Source: Phaeobacter inhibens DSM 16374
Lineage (GTDB): Bacteria; Pseudomonadota; Alphaproteobacteria; Rhodobacterales; Rhodobacteraceae
Direction: 5' to 3'
DNA: 64,000 nt
Assembly (NCBI RefSeq): GCF_000473105.1
Contig: NZ_AXBB01000005.1
Span: 162,688-226,687, forward strand
In this document: positions 1 through 8,609 of the stretch, piece by piece
How positions within the stretch are numbered: position 1 is the stretch's first letter
How the letters are laid out: each line of letters begins with the position of its first letter
Translations under genes and position numbers: made by a program
The notes under the pieces: model-generated
Told to the model about the DNA's origin: nothing
Database searches by the model: none
Seen by the model: only the letters and a program-made list of their open reading frames with translations

Positions 1-1
1 T

Positions 2-442
2 GCGATCTCCCTGCGCCGCAGTGACTATGCAGAACAGCGCAGCACCTTTGAGGCGCGCGAGGTCCTTGGCGCGAATGACCGTGACTATGTCTATCTGACC
101 GGCGAGGTCGATAAACAGACCCGCTATCCCCTGCCCTATGAACGCCAAGCCTCGCTGGCGGATGCGCTCTATGATGCTGGTGGTGGGATCGCGCGTGAAA
201 CCGGTGATGTTTCGCAAGTCTATGTGCTGCGCGCCTCCAGCGACCCGCGTGAATTCGGCGCGGTGACCGCCTGGCATCTGAATGCCAGCAGTGCGGCCAA
301 CCTTACACTTGCAACAAAATTCCAGTTGCGACCAGACGATGTGATCTTTGTTGCCGAAAACCCGGTCACCAAATGGGGCCGCACCCTGCGCCAGATCACG
401 CCGTCCCTGATCACAACACCCGTCGCGGCGGCGGTAAACTGA
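2..442 (+). CDS. Polysaccharide export protein, Wza-like (5' truncated)
   Basis: The reading frame is open from the left edge and ends at a TGA at 440-442, so only the last 146 residues are visible. They contain SLBB-type beta-grasp sequence (YVYLTGEVDKQTRYPLP, then SLADALYDAGG and VYVLRA), the periplasmic ring repeat of outer-membrane polysaccharide exporters. The end (FQLRPDDVIFVAENPVTKW) matches the C-terminal part of these proteins, where 'RPDDVIFV' precedes the outer-membrane helix. Family role: an octameric outer-membrane channel through which capsule or exopolysaccharide leaves the cell. The gene for a small secreted protein follows 26 bases later. It probably serves the exopolysaccharide genes seen elsewhere in this window, but that link is inferred from content, not adjacency. 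Confidence 0.8.
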   Translation, partial: AISLRRSDYAEQRSTFEAREVLGANDRDYVYLTGEVDKQTRYPLPYERQASLADALYDAGGGIARETGDVSQVYVLRASSDPREFGAVTAWHLNASSAANLTLATKFQLRPDDVIFVAENPVTKWGRTLRQITPSLITTPVAAAVN

Positions 443-468
443 TTGGACACACGGCGAAAGGATATCTC

Positions 469-726
469 ATGCGCACGATCCTGAGCTGCGCCCTTGCCCT
501 CCTGCTTATCGCGGGCTCCGGTCTGGCGCAGACTGCAAAGACCTCGGATGACCAATTGGACTGCGAGGATGAGCGCAACGCGGAAGAGGACGACTGTCTC
601 TTGTTCATTGAACCGGTTGCAGGTCAATTTGCGCCAATGATAGCGCCTGCTATCGGTCTTCTGGGTCTGGCGCTGGTCGCAGGCCTCGGCTCCTCAGGCT
701 CGACCAGCACCACAAGCACGGACTAG
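469..726 (+). CDS. Small secreted protein downstream of the polysaccharide exporter (YjbE-like layout)
   Basis: An 85-residue protein. The ATG at 469 is chosen because it follows a purine-rich site (ggcgaaagga) and begins a clear signal peptide (MRTILSCALALLLIAGSGLAQ, cleavage after AQ). An in-frame upstream start at 373 would add an implausible extension lying over the exporter gene. The mature part has an acidic stretch with two Cys (DCEDERNAEEDDC), then a hydrophobic helix (IGLLGLALVAGLG) and a Gly/Ser/Thr-only tail (GSSGSTSTTSTD). Signal peptide, Gly-rich hydrophobic patch and Thr/Ser tail resemble the layout of E. coli YjbE, the first gene of the yjbEFGH exopolysaccharide operon. That similarity is architectural, not a proven homology. 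Probably cotranscribed with the exporter; function unknown. Confidence 0.7.
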   Translation: MRTILSCALALLLIAGSGLAQTAKTSDDQLDCEDERNAEEDDCLLFIEPVAGQFAPMIAPAIGLLGLALVAGLGSSGSTSTTSTD

Positions 727-753
727 GGTCAGGGCCCCTAGCCGCGTCCATCT

Positions 754-2199
754 TCAAGGCTCGATCAAGGTCTCGCGCTGCACCAACCAATCTGCCGCCA
801 ACCGCAGATCTGCGCGCAGATCCTCCGTCGCACGCTCGCGCAGGTAGCGATCAGGCACCCGAAGCAGATAAGATGGATGCAAAGTGATCAAAACCGGCGT
901 CCCGTCAACGCGGCGCTCAATCGTCCCACGCCGTTGCAGGATATCCTTGCCCGACCCAAGCAATGCCTCCGCCGCTGTCGCGCCTAGCGCAAGGATCAGC
1001 TTTGGTTGGACCAGATCCAGTTCAGCCCGGAGCCAAACCTGACAATGGTGGATCTCCGATCCGTTGGGCCGTTGATGCAGTCTCTTGCGGCCTCTGGGCA
1101 TGAATTTGAAATGTTTCACCGCATTTGTGATATAGGCCGCCTCCCGCGGCAGCCCGGTCTCAGCCGCCAATTGATCAAACAGCTGCCCGGCGGGCCCCAC
1201 AAATGGCCGCCCCACCAGATCCTCCTGGTCACCGGGTTGTTCGCCGACAATCATCAGATCCGCATCTGTTGGACCTTCACCGGGCACGGCCTGAGTGGCT
1301 GGACGATACAAGGGACAGCGAGTGCAGCTGTTGATCGCGGCGGGCAACTCAGCTGCCGGACCCTGCCAATAGGGGTTTGCCTCTGGCAAGCGGGCCTGCA
1401 CCCGCGCAGCGCGTAACGGTGGCAAGGTTGGTGCAGCTTCCGCCATGGCGCGTGCCCGCGCCGGGGCTGTGGCGATCAACTCTGGAATGGCGGCGGCCTC
1501 CGGCATATTCTTCCAGTATTTTTTAGGCATCTCCGACTGCATGGCCTGAACCTTCAGTCGCGCCGGATTGAAGATATTGCGGAAATAGGTGATCCAGAGC
1601 TGTTCGCTGGCATCCTGCGGCAGTTCAGGCCGGGGATGGCCGGGCTCAAACCGCAACTCTCCCCCCTCAAATATCGCTGCAACATCCGGTGTCAGTATGC
1701 GCCAGTCCATATCGGCAAAGCGCCGGGCAAAGAACGTTGCTGTTGGCTCCACCGTGTGATGTGTCGGCTCGAACCACGCCGCGAAGGACCGGCGCGGCGC
1801 ATCGGCATCACCCAGTTCACGAAACCGGACGAAGGCTTTCATCTTGTGTTGGCAGCGCGACACAGCTTTTTCCATCTGCCGCAGCCGGGCCAAATCCACA
1901 TCACCGCGATCACTCATCAGACCACGCGCCCCCCGCAGGCGCCAGAGAAACCCATAGAGCCGGGAAAACCGGCTCGGATCACTGTGCCAGACCACCTTGT
2001 CCGCCAGGGCGACAAAGCCGCGCGGCACATGGATGTCGCCATTGGGCGGGGGTCGGGCCTGTGAGGCAAACAGATCCGGCGCCGTGCCGTCGTTGTTCCA
2101 GAGGATTGCCTCAGGCGGAATACCCTGCGCCAGAAACCCCCGCGCGGCGCAGCGCCAGGCCTCCGCTGTGCCGATCACAGGCATTTCAGCATGGTACAT
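754..2199 (-). CDS. udgX: UdgX-family uracil-DNA binding protein with N-terminal DUF4130 domain
   Basis: 481 residues with two parts. Residues about 1-270 match the DUF4130 'probable DNA metabolism' domain. Residues about 285-475 are a family 4-like uracil-DNA glycosylase domain. Visible motifs are CTRCPLY (iron-sulfur ligands), GEQPGDQEDLVGRPFVGPAGQ (active-site loop), the UdgX-specific KRLHQRP loop and HPSYLLR near the end. In the characterised UdgX of Mycobacterium smegmatis the His of this loop forms a covalent bond with the abasic sugar after uracil release; the His is present here. DUF4130-UdgX fusions commonly pair with the radical-SAM protein encoded just upstream, and here the two genes share a TGATG stop/start overlap at 2197-2201. 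A LexA-type box precedes the pair, suggesting SOS induction. Confidence 0.9.
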   Translation of the reverse strand: MYHAEMPVIGTAEAWRCAARGFLAQGIPPEAILWNNDGTAPDLFASQARPPPNGDIHVPRGFVALADKVVWHSDPSRFSRLYGFLWRLRGARGLMSDRGDVDLARLRQMEKAVSRCQHKMKAFVRFRELGDADAPRRSFAAWFEPTHHTVEPTATFFARRFADMDWRILTPDVAAIFEGGELRFEPGHPRPELPQDASEQLWITYFRNIFNPARLKVQAMQSEMPKKYWKNMPEAAAIPELIATAPARARAMAEAAPTLPPLRAARVQARLPEANPYWQGPAAELPAAINSCTRCPLYRPATQAVPGEGPTDADLMIVGEQPGDQEDLVGRPFVGPAGQLFDQLAAETGLPREAAYITNAVKHFKFMPRGRKRLHQRPNGSEIHHCQVWLRAELDLVQPKLILALGATAAEALLGSGKDILQRRGTIERRVDGTPVLITLHPSYLLRVPDRYLRERATEDLRADLRLAADWLVQRETLIEP

Positions 2200-3434
2200 C
2201 AGAACAAGGCCAGCTGTTCTGGTGGCGGTGCAAACTGCGCCCGCAAATCGACGCTGTCCGTCAGCCGACCCGGTGTCCAGCCACCCGCCACGACAAAGGC
2301 CCGTGCCTTCTTCATTGAGGCCCCGATGCGCAAAAGATCTTCATATCGCAGCGACCGGTGCCGCCTGGTACTCAGGATGCGGTTCACCGTCTTCACGCCA
2401 AACCCCGGCACCCGCAACAACATCTCCCGGCTGGCACGGTTCACATCCAACGGGTACATTTCACGATGGGCCAGCGCCCAGGCTAATTTGGGGTCTATAT
2501 GGAGATCCAGATTGCCATCCGGCGTCACCGAGGTGATCTCATCAAGCTGGAAATCATAAAACCGCAGTAACCAATCCGCCTGATACAAACGGTGCTCGCG
2601 CTGCAATGGCGGGGATATCAACGGCAGCTTGGCCGAGCTGTCGGGGATGGGGGAGAACGCAGAATAATAAACCCGCTTCAGTTTGTAACTGGAATAAAGC
2701 CGGGTCGACTGCCCCAGCACCATCGCATCGTTTGAGCCATCCGCCCCGATGATCATCTGCGTGGACTGCCCTGCCGGGGCAAACCGTGGCGGGCGACGGC
2801 CCGTATGGCTCCGATCCTTGGCGGCTTCCTTGCGCAAGCGCACATCACCCATTGCCTTGCGGATCTGCCCGGGGTCCTTCTCCGGCGCATGTTCGCGCAC
2901 TGCCGCATCACTCGGCATCTCGACGTTGATCGACAGGCGATCCGCCAGCAGGCCTGCCTCTGCAATCAGGTCCGGGGCTGCATCCGGAATGGTCTTGAGG
3001 TGGATATAGCCGCGAAAATTCTCCTCTTGCCGCAGCTTGCGCGCGATCTGAACCATTTCCGACATCGTCGCGTCCGGGGACCGGATGATCCCTGATGACA
3101 GAAACAGACCCTCGATATAGTTGCGCCGGTAGAATTCGATGGTCAGCTTCACAACCTCGTCCACCGTAAACCGTGCGCGCGGTACATTCGAGGACACCCG
3201 ATTCACACAATATGTGCAATCATAGATGCAGAAGTTGGTCATCAGGATCTTCAGCAGACTGATACAGCGCCCGTCCGGCGCATAGGCGTGGCAGATCCCC
3301 GTCCCCTCGTTTGAGCCCAACCCCTTTCCATCGCGTGAGTCGCGTTTGGTTGAGCCTGAAGACGCACAGGAGGCATCATATTTGGCAGCATCACTTAGGA
3401 TGGCGAGTTTTTGATCCAGTGTCTGTCGAGTCAT
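2199..3434 (-). CDS. Putative DNA modification/repair radical SAM protein (UdgX partner)
   Basis: 411 residues from the ATG at 3434. A longer start at 3455 is possible but would place the LexA box inside the coding region, and the family normally begins close to the residues MTRQTLDQKLAIL. The radical SAM cluster is seen as C-x3-C-x2-C in NFCIYDCTYCVNR, preceded by GTGICHAYAPDGRC. The C-terminal half carries a helix-hairpin-helix DNA-binding motif (LLRVPGFGVKTVNRIL). This family is almost always encoded beside UdgX/DUF4130 proteins; its substrate is not established. It is first in a two-gene operon, overlapping udgX by one base. It probably acts on DNA, judging by the HhH motif and the partner. 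Confidence 0.88.
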   Translation of the reverse strand: MTRQTLDQKLAILSDAAKYDASCASSGSTKRDSRDGKGLGSNEGTGICHAYAPDGRCISLLKILMTNFCIYDCTYCVNRVSSNVPRARFTVDEVVKLTIEFYRRNYIEGLFLSSGIIRSPDATMSEMVQIARKLRQEENFRGYIHLKTIPDAAPDLIAEAGLLADRLSINVEMPSDAAVREHAPEKDPGQIRKAMGDVRLRKEAAKDRSHTGRRPPRFAPAGQSTQMIIGADGSNDAMVLGQSTRLYSSYKLKRVYYSAFSPIPDSSAKLPLISPPLQREHRLYQADWLLRFYDFQLDEITSVTPDGNLDLHIDPKLAWALAHREMYPLDVNRASREMLLRVPGFGVKTVNRILSTRRHRSLRYEDLLRIGASMKKARAFVVAGGWTPGRLTDSVDLRAQFAPPPEQLALF

Positions 3435-3436
3435 TT

Positions 3437-3451
3437 GTTCTATATATGTTC
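3437..3451 (-). promoter_or_regulatory. LexA (SOS) box of the alphaproteobacterial type
   Basis: On the + strand GTTC (3437-3440), seven bases (TATATAT), then GTTC (3448-3451). This is a perfect match to the alphaproteobacterial LexA consensus GTTC-N7-GTTC, a direct repeat unlike the enterobacterial palindrome. It sits directly upstream of the ATG at 3434 of the radical-SAM gene, so bound LexA would cover the transcript start or early leader. No other copy was noticed in the window by eye. Confidence 0.75.
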
Positions 3452-3624
3452 TCATCAGGTGGAAGGCAATCCGAGTTGCAACTCACCCGTCAGCCGATCC
3501 GGCAGAAGATCGGCTGCGACCTCACGTCACTGCGATTGCCGGGAACCCAAACGCCGACGCTACGTTGTGCCTGCAAGAGACAGGCAGAGGCATCCCTCTC
3601 TGCCGATAGAACGAAAGGCCAATC

Positions 3625-5004
3625 ATGTCCGATACAGTCACAACCGTGAATCCCACCACTGGCAAGACACTCGACACCTATAACGTGCTCAGCGGCAAGG
3701 CGCTGGAAGACGCCGTGCAACGCTGCCACGATGCATTTCTGGATTGGCGGCTGACCTCGGTGGAGGATCGCGCAAACACCATCAAAGCAATTGGCGCTGC
3801 CCTGCGCGACCGCAAGGATGAGCTTGCTGAACTGATGACGAAAGAAATGGGCAAACTACTGAAGCAGAGCCACCAGGAAATCGATCTCTGCGCAGCGATC
3901 TGTGACTATAGCGCGGCCGAAGCGCCCGCTGCTTTCGCACCTGAAGAACGCGATATCGAGGGTGGCGAGAAAGGGCATATCTTCTACTCGCCCATCGGCG
4001 TTGTATATGGCATCCAGCCTTGGAACTTTCCCGCCTATCAAGTTGTCCGCTATTCGATTGCGAGCCTGATTGCTGGGAACGGCGTGCTGCTGAAACATGC
4101 CTCCAATGTGACCGGCTCGGGTCAGATGCTCCAGGAAATCTATGAGGCAGCGGGCCTCCCGAAGGGCTTGTTTCAGGCGCTGGTGATTTCCCATGATCAA
4201 TCAGATACTTTGATCAGCCACGATCTGGTGCGCGGTGTTACCCTGACCGGCAGTGATGGCGCGGGCCGTAAGGTCGGTGCCAAGGCCGCAGAGGCCGTGA
4301 AGAAAACGGTTCTGGAGCTGGGGTCCAACGATGCCTACATCGTGCTGGAGGATGCCGATATCGATGCCGCCGTCCAGACCTGCGTCACTGGCCGGACCTA
4401 CAACAATGGTGAGACCTGTATTGCCGCCAAGCGTTTTATCGTGGTGGATGCCATCTACAACCAGTTCCGCGACGCCTATGTCGCGGCGATGAAGCGGGTC
4501 ACCCCCGGTGATCCGATGGGGGAAGATGCCGACATTGGACCGATGGCACGAAAGGATCTGCGGGACGATCTTCATCAACAAGTGAAAGACAGTCTCGAAG
4601 GTGGTGCGAAACTGCTTTGCGGTGGTGAGATGCCCGATACCGATGGGTTCTTCTACCCGGCCACCGTTCTTGAGAATGTGGCCCCCGGTCAACCGGCCTA
4701 TGATGATGAGCTGTTCGGCCCAGTCGCCGCATTAATCCGCGCGCAGGATGCAGACGACGCCATGCGCATCGCCAATGACAGCCGCTTTGGCCTCGGGGGC
4801 GGCATCATGACGAAGGACACTGAGAAGGCGCTTGCCCTCGCCCGCGATTACTTCGACACCGGCATGGTATTCATCAACGGGTTTGGTCTCGCGATCCCCA
4901 ATATGCCCTTTGGCGGTGTCAAAGATTCCGGTTATGGCCGGGAACACGGTGGCTTCGGCATGAAGGAATTCGTGAACGTGAAATCAGTCATGGTGATGGG
5001 CTAA
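3625..5004 (+). CDS. NAD(P)-dependent aldehyde dehydrogenase, succinate-semialdehyde dehydrogenase-like
   Basis: 459 residues, full length for the short (about 455-460 aa) semialdehyde dehydrogenase branch of the ALDH superfamily. The catalytic set is complete: oxyanion Asn134 in QPWNFP, general base Glu231 in LELGSNDAY and nucleophile Cys265 in NNGETCIAAKRF. The C-terminal PFGGVKDSGYGREHG motif is also present. It oxidises an aldehyde to the acid in the cytoplasm; the closest functional guess is succinate semialdehyde, but substrate cannot be read from sequence. A Shine-Dalgarno (gaaagg) precedes the ATG. It stands alone between the divergent repair operon and topoisomerase IB, with a hairpin after its stop. 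Confidence 0.85.
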   Translation: MSDTVTTVNPTTGKTLDTYNVLSGKALEDAVQRCHDAFLDWRLTSVEDRANTIKAIGAALRDRKDELAELMTKEMGKLLKQSHQEIDLCAAICDYSAAEAPAAFAPEERDIEGGEKGHIFYSPIGVVYGIQPWNFPAYQVVRYSIASLIAGNGVLLKHASNVTGSGQMLQEIYEAAGLPKGLFQALVISHDQSDTLISHDLVRGVTLTGSDGAGRKVGAKAAEAVKKTVLELGSNDAYIVLEDADIDAAVQTCVTGRTYNNGETCIAAKRFIVVDAIYNQFRDAYVAAMKRVTPGDPMGEDADIGPMARKDLRDDLHQQVKDSLEGGAKLLCGGEMPDTDGFFYPATVLENVAPGQPAYDDELFGPVAALIRAQDADDAMRIANDSRFGLGGGIMTKDTEKALALARDYFDTGMVFINGFGLAIPNMPFGGVKDSGYGREHGGFGMKEFVNVKSVMVMG

Positions 5005-5012
5005 CCACATGA

Positions 5013-5037
5013 GGGCCGCCTGCCCCCAGGCGGTCCC
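5013..5037 (+). terminator. GC-rich hairpin after the aldehyde dehydrogenase gene
   Basis: GGGCCGCCTG (5013-5022), loop CCCC, CAGGCGGTCC (5027-5036), with one G-U pair. It begins 9 bases after the stop codon. There is no T-run immediately after it, so termination would be weak or Rho-assisted. Confidence 0.45.
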
Positions 5038-5078
5038 TGGCCGCATGGCCCATCTTTGTTGAGACAGGGATCAACTTG

Positions 5079-6056
5079 ATGAAACTGGTCTATTACACGG
5101 ATGATCAGCCCGGTATTACCCGCCGCCGTCGAGGCCGCGGGTTTTCCTATTACATGCCCGACGGCAGTCATATCGGCAATGCGACGGAACGGGCCCGGCT
5201 GAATGGGTTGGGTGTCCCACCTGCATATACAGATGTCTGGTTGTGCCCATTGATCAACGGCCACCTTCAAGCCACCGGGCGCGACGCCCGCAATCGGAAA
5301 CAATATCGCTATCATCCAGAATGGCAGGCGCGCCGGGCCGAACAGAAATTTGCTCATCTCGTTGCCTTCGGGGAAAGCCTACCGGCGTTGCGCCGCTGGA
5401 TCGGCGACAGGCTGACCGGCACTGTGGGCGACGAAGACACCGCCATCGCAGCCGTACTCGCCCTTCTGGATCGCGGCTCTCTCAGAATTGGAAACCCCCG
5501 CTACACCGAGAAGAACGGCAGCTACGGCGCTACCACGTTGCGCCCGCGTCATGTCGTTTTTTCGGGTCAGGCGATACAGCTGACATATACGGCAAAGGGC
5601 GGCCAGACAGTGGAGAAGTCACTGCGGGGGCCTGCGCTGCAACGCATCCTCGAACGCTCACAGGATCTGGCCGGCCCCGAACTGATCTCTTGGGTCGACG
5701 ACAACGATGATGTTCGTGCCGTCCGCTCGGAGCAGGTGCAGGAGGTTTTGGCCAAACTATGCGGCGATGAGGTCTCCGCCAAGACCTTGCGCACCTGGAA
5801 CGGCAGCCACGCCGCATTCGCCGCCGCTCTTGATGCCCCAACCCTGACCATCACCGCGATGGCCGAGGCCGCAGCAGAACGGCTGCACAACACCCCAACC
5901 ATCGCCCGTAACAGCTATATCCATCCGCAGATCATCGGATTAGCCGACCTGCCTGACCGTCAACGCGTGGCACAGCTGAGCGCGTTGCCGCAGCGACAAG
6001 TCAGCGGGCTACGTCTGGGTGAGGGCAGGTTGATCGACTTTCTGAATGCCGATTGA
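5079..6056 (+). CDS. DNA topoisomerase IB (poxvirus-type)
   Basis: 325 residues from the ATG at 5079; a TTG one codon earlier is also possible. The purine-rich site gagacaggga lies 8 bases upstream. The N-terminal domain (residues about 1-85) and the catalytic domain match bacterial homologues of vaccinia topoisomerase I, which are about 320-350 residues. The active-site Tyr is Tyr280 in NTPTIARNSYIHPQII, and an RIGNPRYTEKNGSYGATTL segment carries the conserved Arg/Lys catalytic region. It relaxes supercoils by a 3'-phosphotyrosyl intermediate without ATP. Such genes are accessory in bacteria. The surrounding repair genes suggest a DNA-maintenance role, but it is transcribed separately from them. 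Confidence 0.92.
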   Translation: MKLVYYTDDQPGITRRRRGRGFSYYMPDGSHIGNATERARLNGLGVPPAYTDVWLCPLINGHLQATGRDARNRKQYRYHPEWQARRAEQKFAHLVAFGESLPALRRWIGDRLTGTVGDEDTAIAAVLALLDRGSLRIGNPRYTEKNGSYGATTLRPRHVVFSGQAIQLTYTAKGGQTVEKSLRGPALQRILERSQDLAGPELISWVDDNDDVRAVRSEQVQEVLAKLCGDEVSAKTLRTWNGSHAAFAAALDAPTLTITAMAEAAAERLHNTPTIARNSYIHPQIIGLADLPDRQRVAQLSALPQRQVSGLRLGEGRLIDFLNAD

Positions 6057-6067
6057 GCGTCACGCTC

Positions 6068-7402
6068 TCAGTGCGCCACCAATCCCGTCCTGCGACCGGT
6101 GAAATAAGCTCCTGGAACAGCTGCCAGATTGGCGATCACCGCAGCGCCAAGGATGCCCGCATAACCAAATATCCAAACACCTAGCCACGCCAGCGGCACG
6201 TAGATTGCGAAAATCCGCATCAAGCTCAAGCCCATCGCCCACACAGCTTTCGATCGCGCGTTCATAGCGGCGTTGGCGGTCACCAAAACACCATATCCCA
6301 GGAAGCTCCAGCTGACGATCCGCAAATATTGCGCGGTCGTGGCGGCCGCCCCCTGATCCGAGGTAAGGAGGCCAGCGATATCAGACGCAAAGAGCGTCAA
6401 CACCAAGGCCATCGCCAGCCCGTATCCTATGCAGAATTGCCAGGATTGCCACACTGCCAGACGCGCCCGCATCTGCTGATCCGCCCCCCAGTTCTGCCCC
6501 ACAACCGGGCCGATACCCGCCGACAGCGCCAACAATGGAACAAGGGCCACCGACTGCACACGCTGCGCAGCACCGAGCCCGGCCACGACGGTATCACCCA
6601 GCGTCGCCGCCGCTGCTGTGACCATCGCCATTCCGGCCGGGTTGATCGCATTTGAAAATGCCGCAGGCAAGCCAACGCGGATAACTTCGCGAACAGAACC
6701 GCCAATCCCATCGGTGAACACCTCCGGCGGGCGAATGACCCCGGTCCGAAGCGCGTAGCCGAAAGCCCCAATCAGCGTCAGAACTCTCGCCAGAGCGGTA
6801 GCAAGTGCAGCTCCGGCTGTCGACATCTCGGGCACCGGGCCGAGGCCGTAGATCAGGACAGGGTCCAGCGCAATATTCAGCGCGGCTGCAACCATCATGA
6901 TCACCGCTGAGGTTGCGCCATCACCATGCGCCCGAAACACGGCATTCAAAAGCGCCATACCAACCAAGAACGGGAAAGACAGCGCCCAGAATGGCGCATA
7001 GGACTGCGCCTCCGCCAGCACATCATCCTTCGCCCCCATCACCGAGAACAGAGCGCCCGCACCTAGGTAGAACACCAGTGCAACCAATGTCGCAACCAAT
7101 GTGCCCAACACGATAGCATGGACCGACAGCCTGTTGGTTTCAATCTCACTGTCACCGCGCCCCAGGCTTTGAGATATTGCCGCATTTGCGCCTGCGGATA
7201 GACCAATCGACAACGATGTCACCGCTGTTGTCACAGGATAGATGAAGCCTACAGCCGCAAGCGGCGCCTCCCCCAATTGACCCAAGAAATAGGCATCAGC
7301 CAGACCAACGCTCAGCACACCCAGAATGCCAAGGGACATTGGTGCAGACACCGCTGCGAGCGCACGCCAGACCGCCCCTTGCGTCAAGTTCTTCTGCGCC
7401 AC
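6068..7402 (-). CDS. MATE family multidrug/toxin efflux transporter
   Basis: 444 residues starting at a GTG (7402). This start is preferred over an upstream ATG at 7489 because a strong GAGGAG site lies 7 bases before it and the protein then begins as MATE proteins do (AQKNLTQGAVWRALAAVSAPMSLGILG). About 12 hydrophobic helices arranged as two similar halves are visible, with features such as ADAYFLGQLG and PVVGQNWGA typical of the family. It is an inner-membrane antiporter exporting cationic or aromatic compounds with Na+ or H+. It converges on topoisomerase IB with an 11-base gap; the substrate is not predictable. Confidence 0.9.
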   Translation of the reverse strand: MAQKNLTQGAVWRALAAVSAPMSLGILGVLSVGLADAYFLGQLGEAPLAAVGFIYPVTTAVTSLSIGLSAGANAAISQSLGRGDSEIETNRLSVHAIVLGTLVATLVALVFYLGAGALFSVMGAKDDVLAEAQSYAPFWALSFPFLVGMALLNAVFRAHGDGATSAVIMMVAAALNIALDPVLIYGLGPVPEMSTAGAALATALARVLTLIGAFGYALRTGVIRPPEVFTDGIGGSVREVIRVGLPAAFSNAINPAGMAMVTAAAATLGDTVVAGLGAAQRVQSVALVPLLALSAGIGPVVGQNWGADQQMRARLAVWQSWQFCIGYGLAMALVLTLFASDIAGLLTSDQGAAATTAQYLRIVSWSFLGYGVLVTANAAMNARSKAVWAMGLSLMRIFAIYVPLAWLGVWIFGYAGILGAAVIANLAAVPGAYFTGRRTGLVAH

Positions 7403-7595
7403 GGGTATTCTCCTCAGCTGCTGTTTCGGGATGGCTGCATCACAAGGGGCAAAACGCGTGACTCCGCAGATGGTTCCAGCCCCTGTCATTTGACGCTGAG
7501 ATTGTCAGCTGGTGGCGCCACAGCCCTTGCCCAAACATCTGATTGGGTTAGCTTCTTCCCGGTACTCGTTGTTTTGACACGAAGGAGCCGATCCC

Positions 7596-8609
7596 GTGAG
7601 CGCAAAACGCCTGCCGGAGGAGTTGCTGCATCCCCAGCCGGATGGTCTCTACTGCCCGGCCGGGGACTTTTACATCGATCCAATACGCCCGGTGCCCCGC
7701 GCGATGATCACCCATGGGCATGCCGATCATGCCCGCGCCGGTCACGGCACGGTCTGGGCCAGCCCCCAGACGCTGGATATCATGGCCATACGCTATGGTG
7801 AGGACTTCTGCGCGACTCGAATTGCCGTTGAAGGAAGTACAGAAGTTGACGGGATTGGGGCGCGGTTTACACCAGCCGGCCATGTGTTGGGATCTTGTCA
7901 GATCACTGTCGATGACAACAGCACAGCGATCACCGTTTCGGGCGATTATGCGCGTGTAGACAACCCCGCCTGCGCATCTTTTCAGCTGGCCCCCTGCGAC
8001 GTATTTGTAACCGAAGCCACCTTCGGTCTGCCGGTGTTCAACCACCCCACCCCTCACTCCGAAATCGAAAAACTGCTGCGCTCTGTTGCGGCTCAACCGG
8101 AGCGCTGCCATCTTGTCGGCGCCTATGCATTAGGCAAGGCGCAGCGAGTTATTGCGCTATTGCGGCAGGCGGGCTGGGATCAGCCGATTTATATCCATGG
8201 CGCCTTGCAGCGCTTATGTGACTATCACATTGCGCAGGGGGTCGACCTGGGAGAGCTGCGTCCGGCCACCACCAAGGAAGGCAAAGCAGCATTTAAAGGA
8301 CAGATCATTCTTGGCCCGCCTTCCGCCTTTGCCGCGACTTGGGCGCAGCGTTTTCCCGATCCGGTCATCTGTTTTGCCAGCGGCTGGATGCAGGTGCGCG
8401 CCCGTGCCCGGCAGCGGGGCGTCGAACTGCCGCTGATTCTCAGCGACCATGTGGATTGGCCGGATCTGACCCGCACCATCAGGGATCTCAACCCGAAACA
8501 AGTATGGGTAACTCACGGCCGTGAGGACGCGCTGGTTCGCTGGTGCGAGTTGAACCAGATCACCGGGCGCCCCTTGAGGCTTGTCGGCTATGAGGAGGAG
8601 GCAGAATAA
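7596..8609 (+). CDS. Ligase-associated DNA exonuclease (metallo-beta-lactamase/beta-CASP fold)
   Basis: 337 residues. It starts at GTG 7596 after the site gaaggag. The metallo-beta-lactamase metal motif THGHADHA is at residues about 38-45, followed by PAGHVLGSCQ, SGDYAR and TEATFG, then a beta-CASP region ending near SDHVDWPDL and WVTHGRED. This is the family annotated as 'ligase-associated DNA exonuclease', related to mRNA 3'-processing factors and SNM1-type nucleases. Its stop overlaps the start of the DNA ligase gene (TAATG at 8607-8611), so the two proteins should be made together. The ligase-associated helicase and phosphoesterase often found with this pair are not adjacent here. Confidence 0.9.
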   Translation: MSAKRLPEELLHPQPDGLYCPAGDFYIDPIRPVPRAMITHGHADHARAGHGTVWASPQTLDIMAIRYGEDFCATRIAVEGSTEVDGIGARFTPAGHVLGSCQITVDDNSTAITVSGDYARVDNPACASFQLAPCDVFVTEATFGLPVFNHPTPHSEIEKLLRSVAAQPERCHLVGAYALGKAQRVIALLRQAGWDQPIYIHGALQRLCDYHIAQGVDLGELRPATTKEGKAAFKGQIILGPPSAFAATWAQRFPDPVICFASGWMQVRARARQRGVELPLILSDHVDWPDLTRTIRDLNPKQVWVTHGREDALVRWCELNQITGRPLRLVGYEEEAE

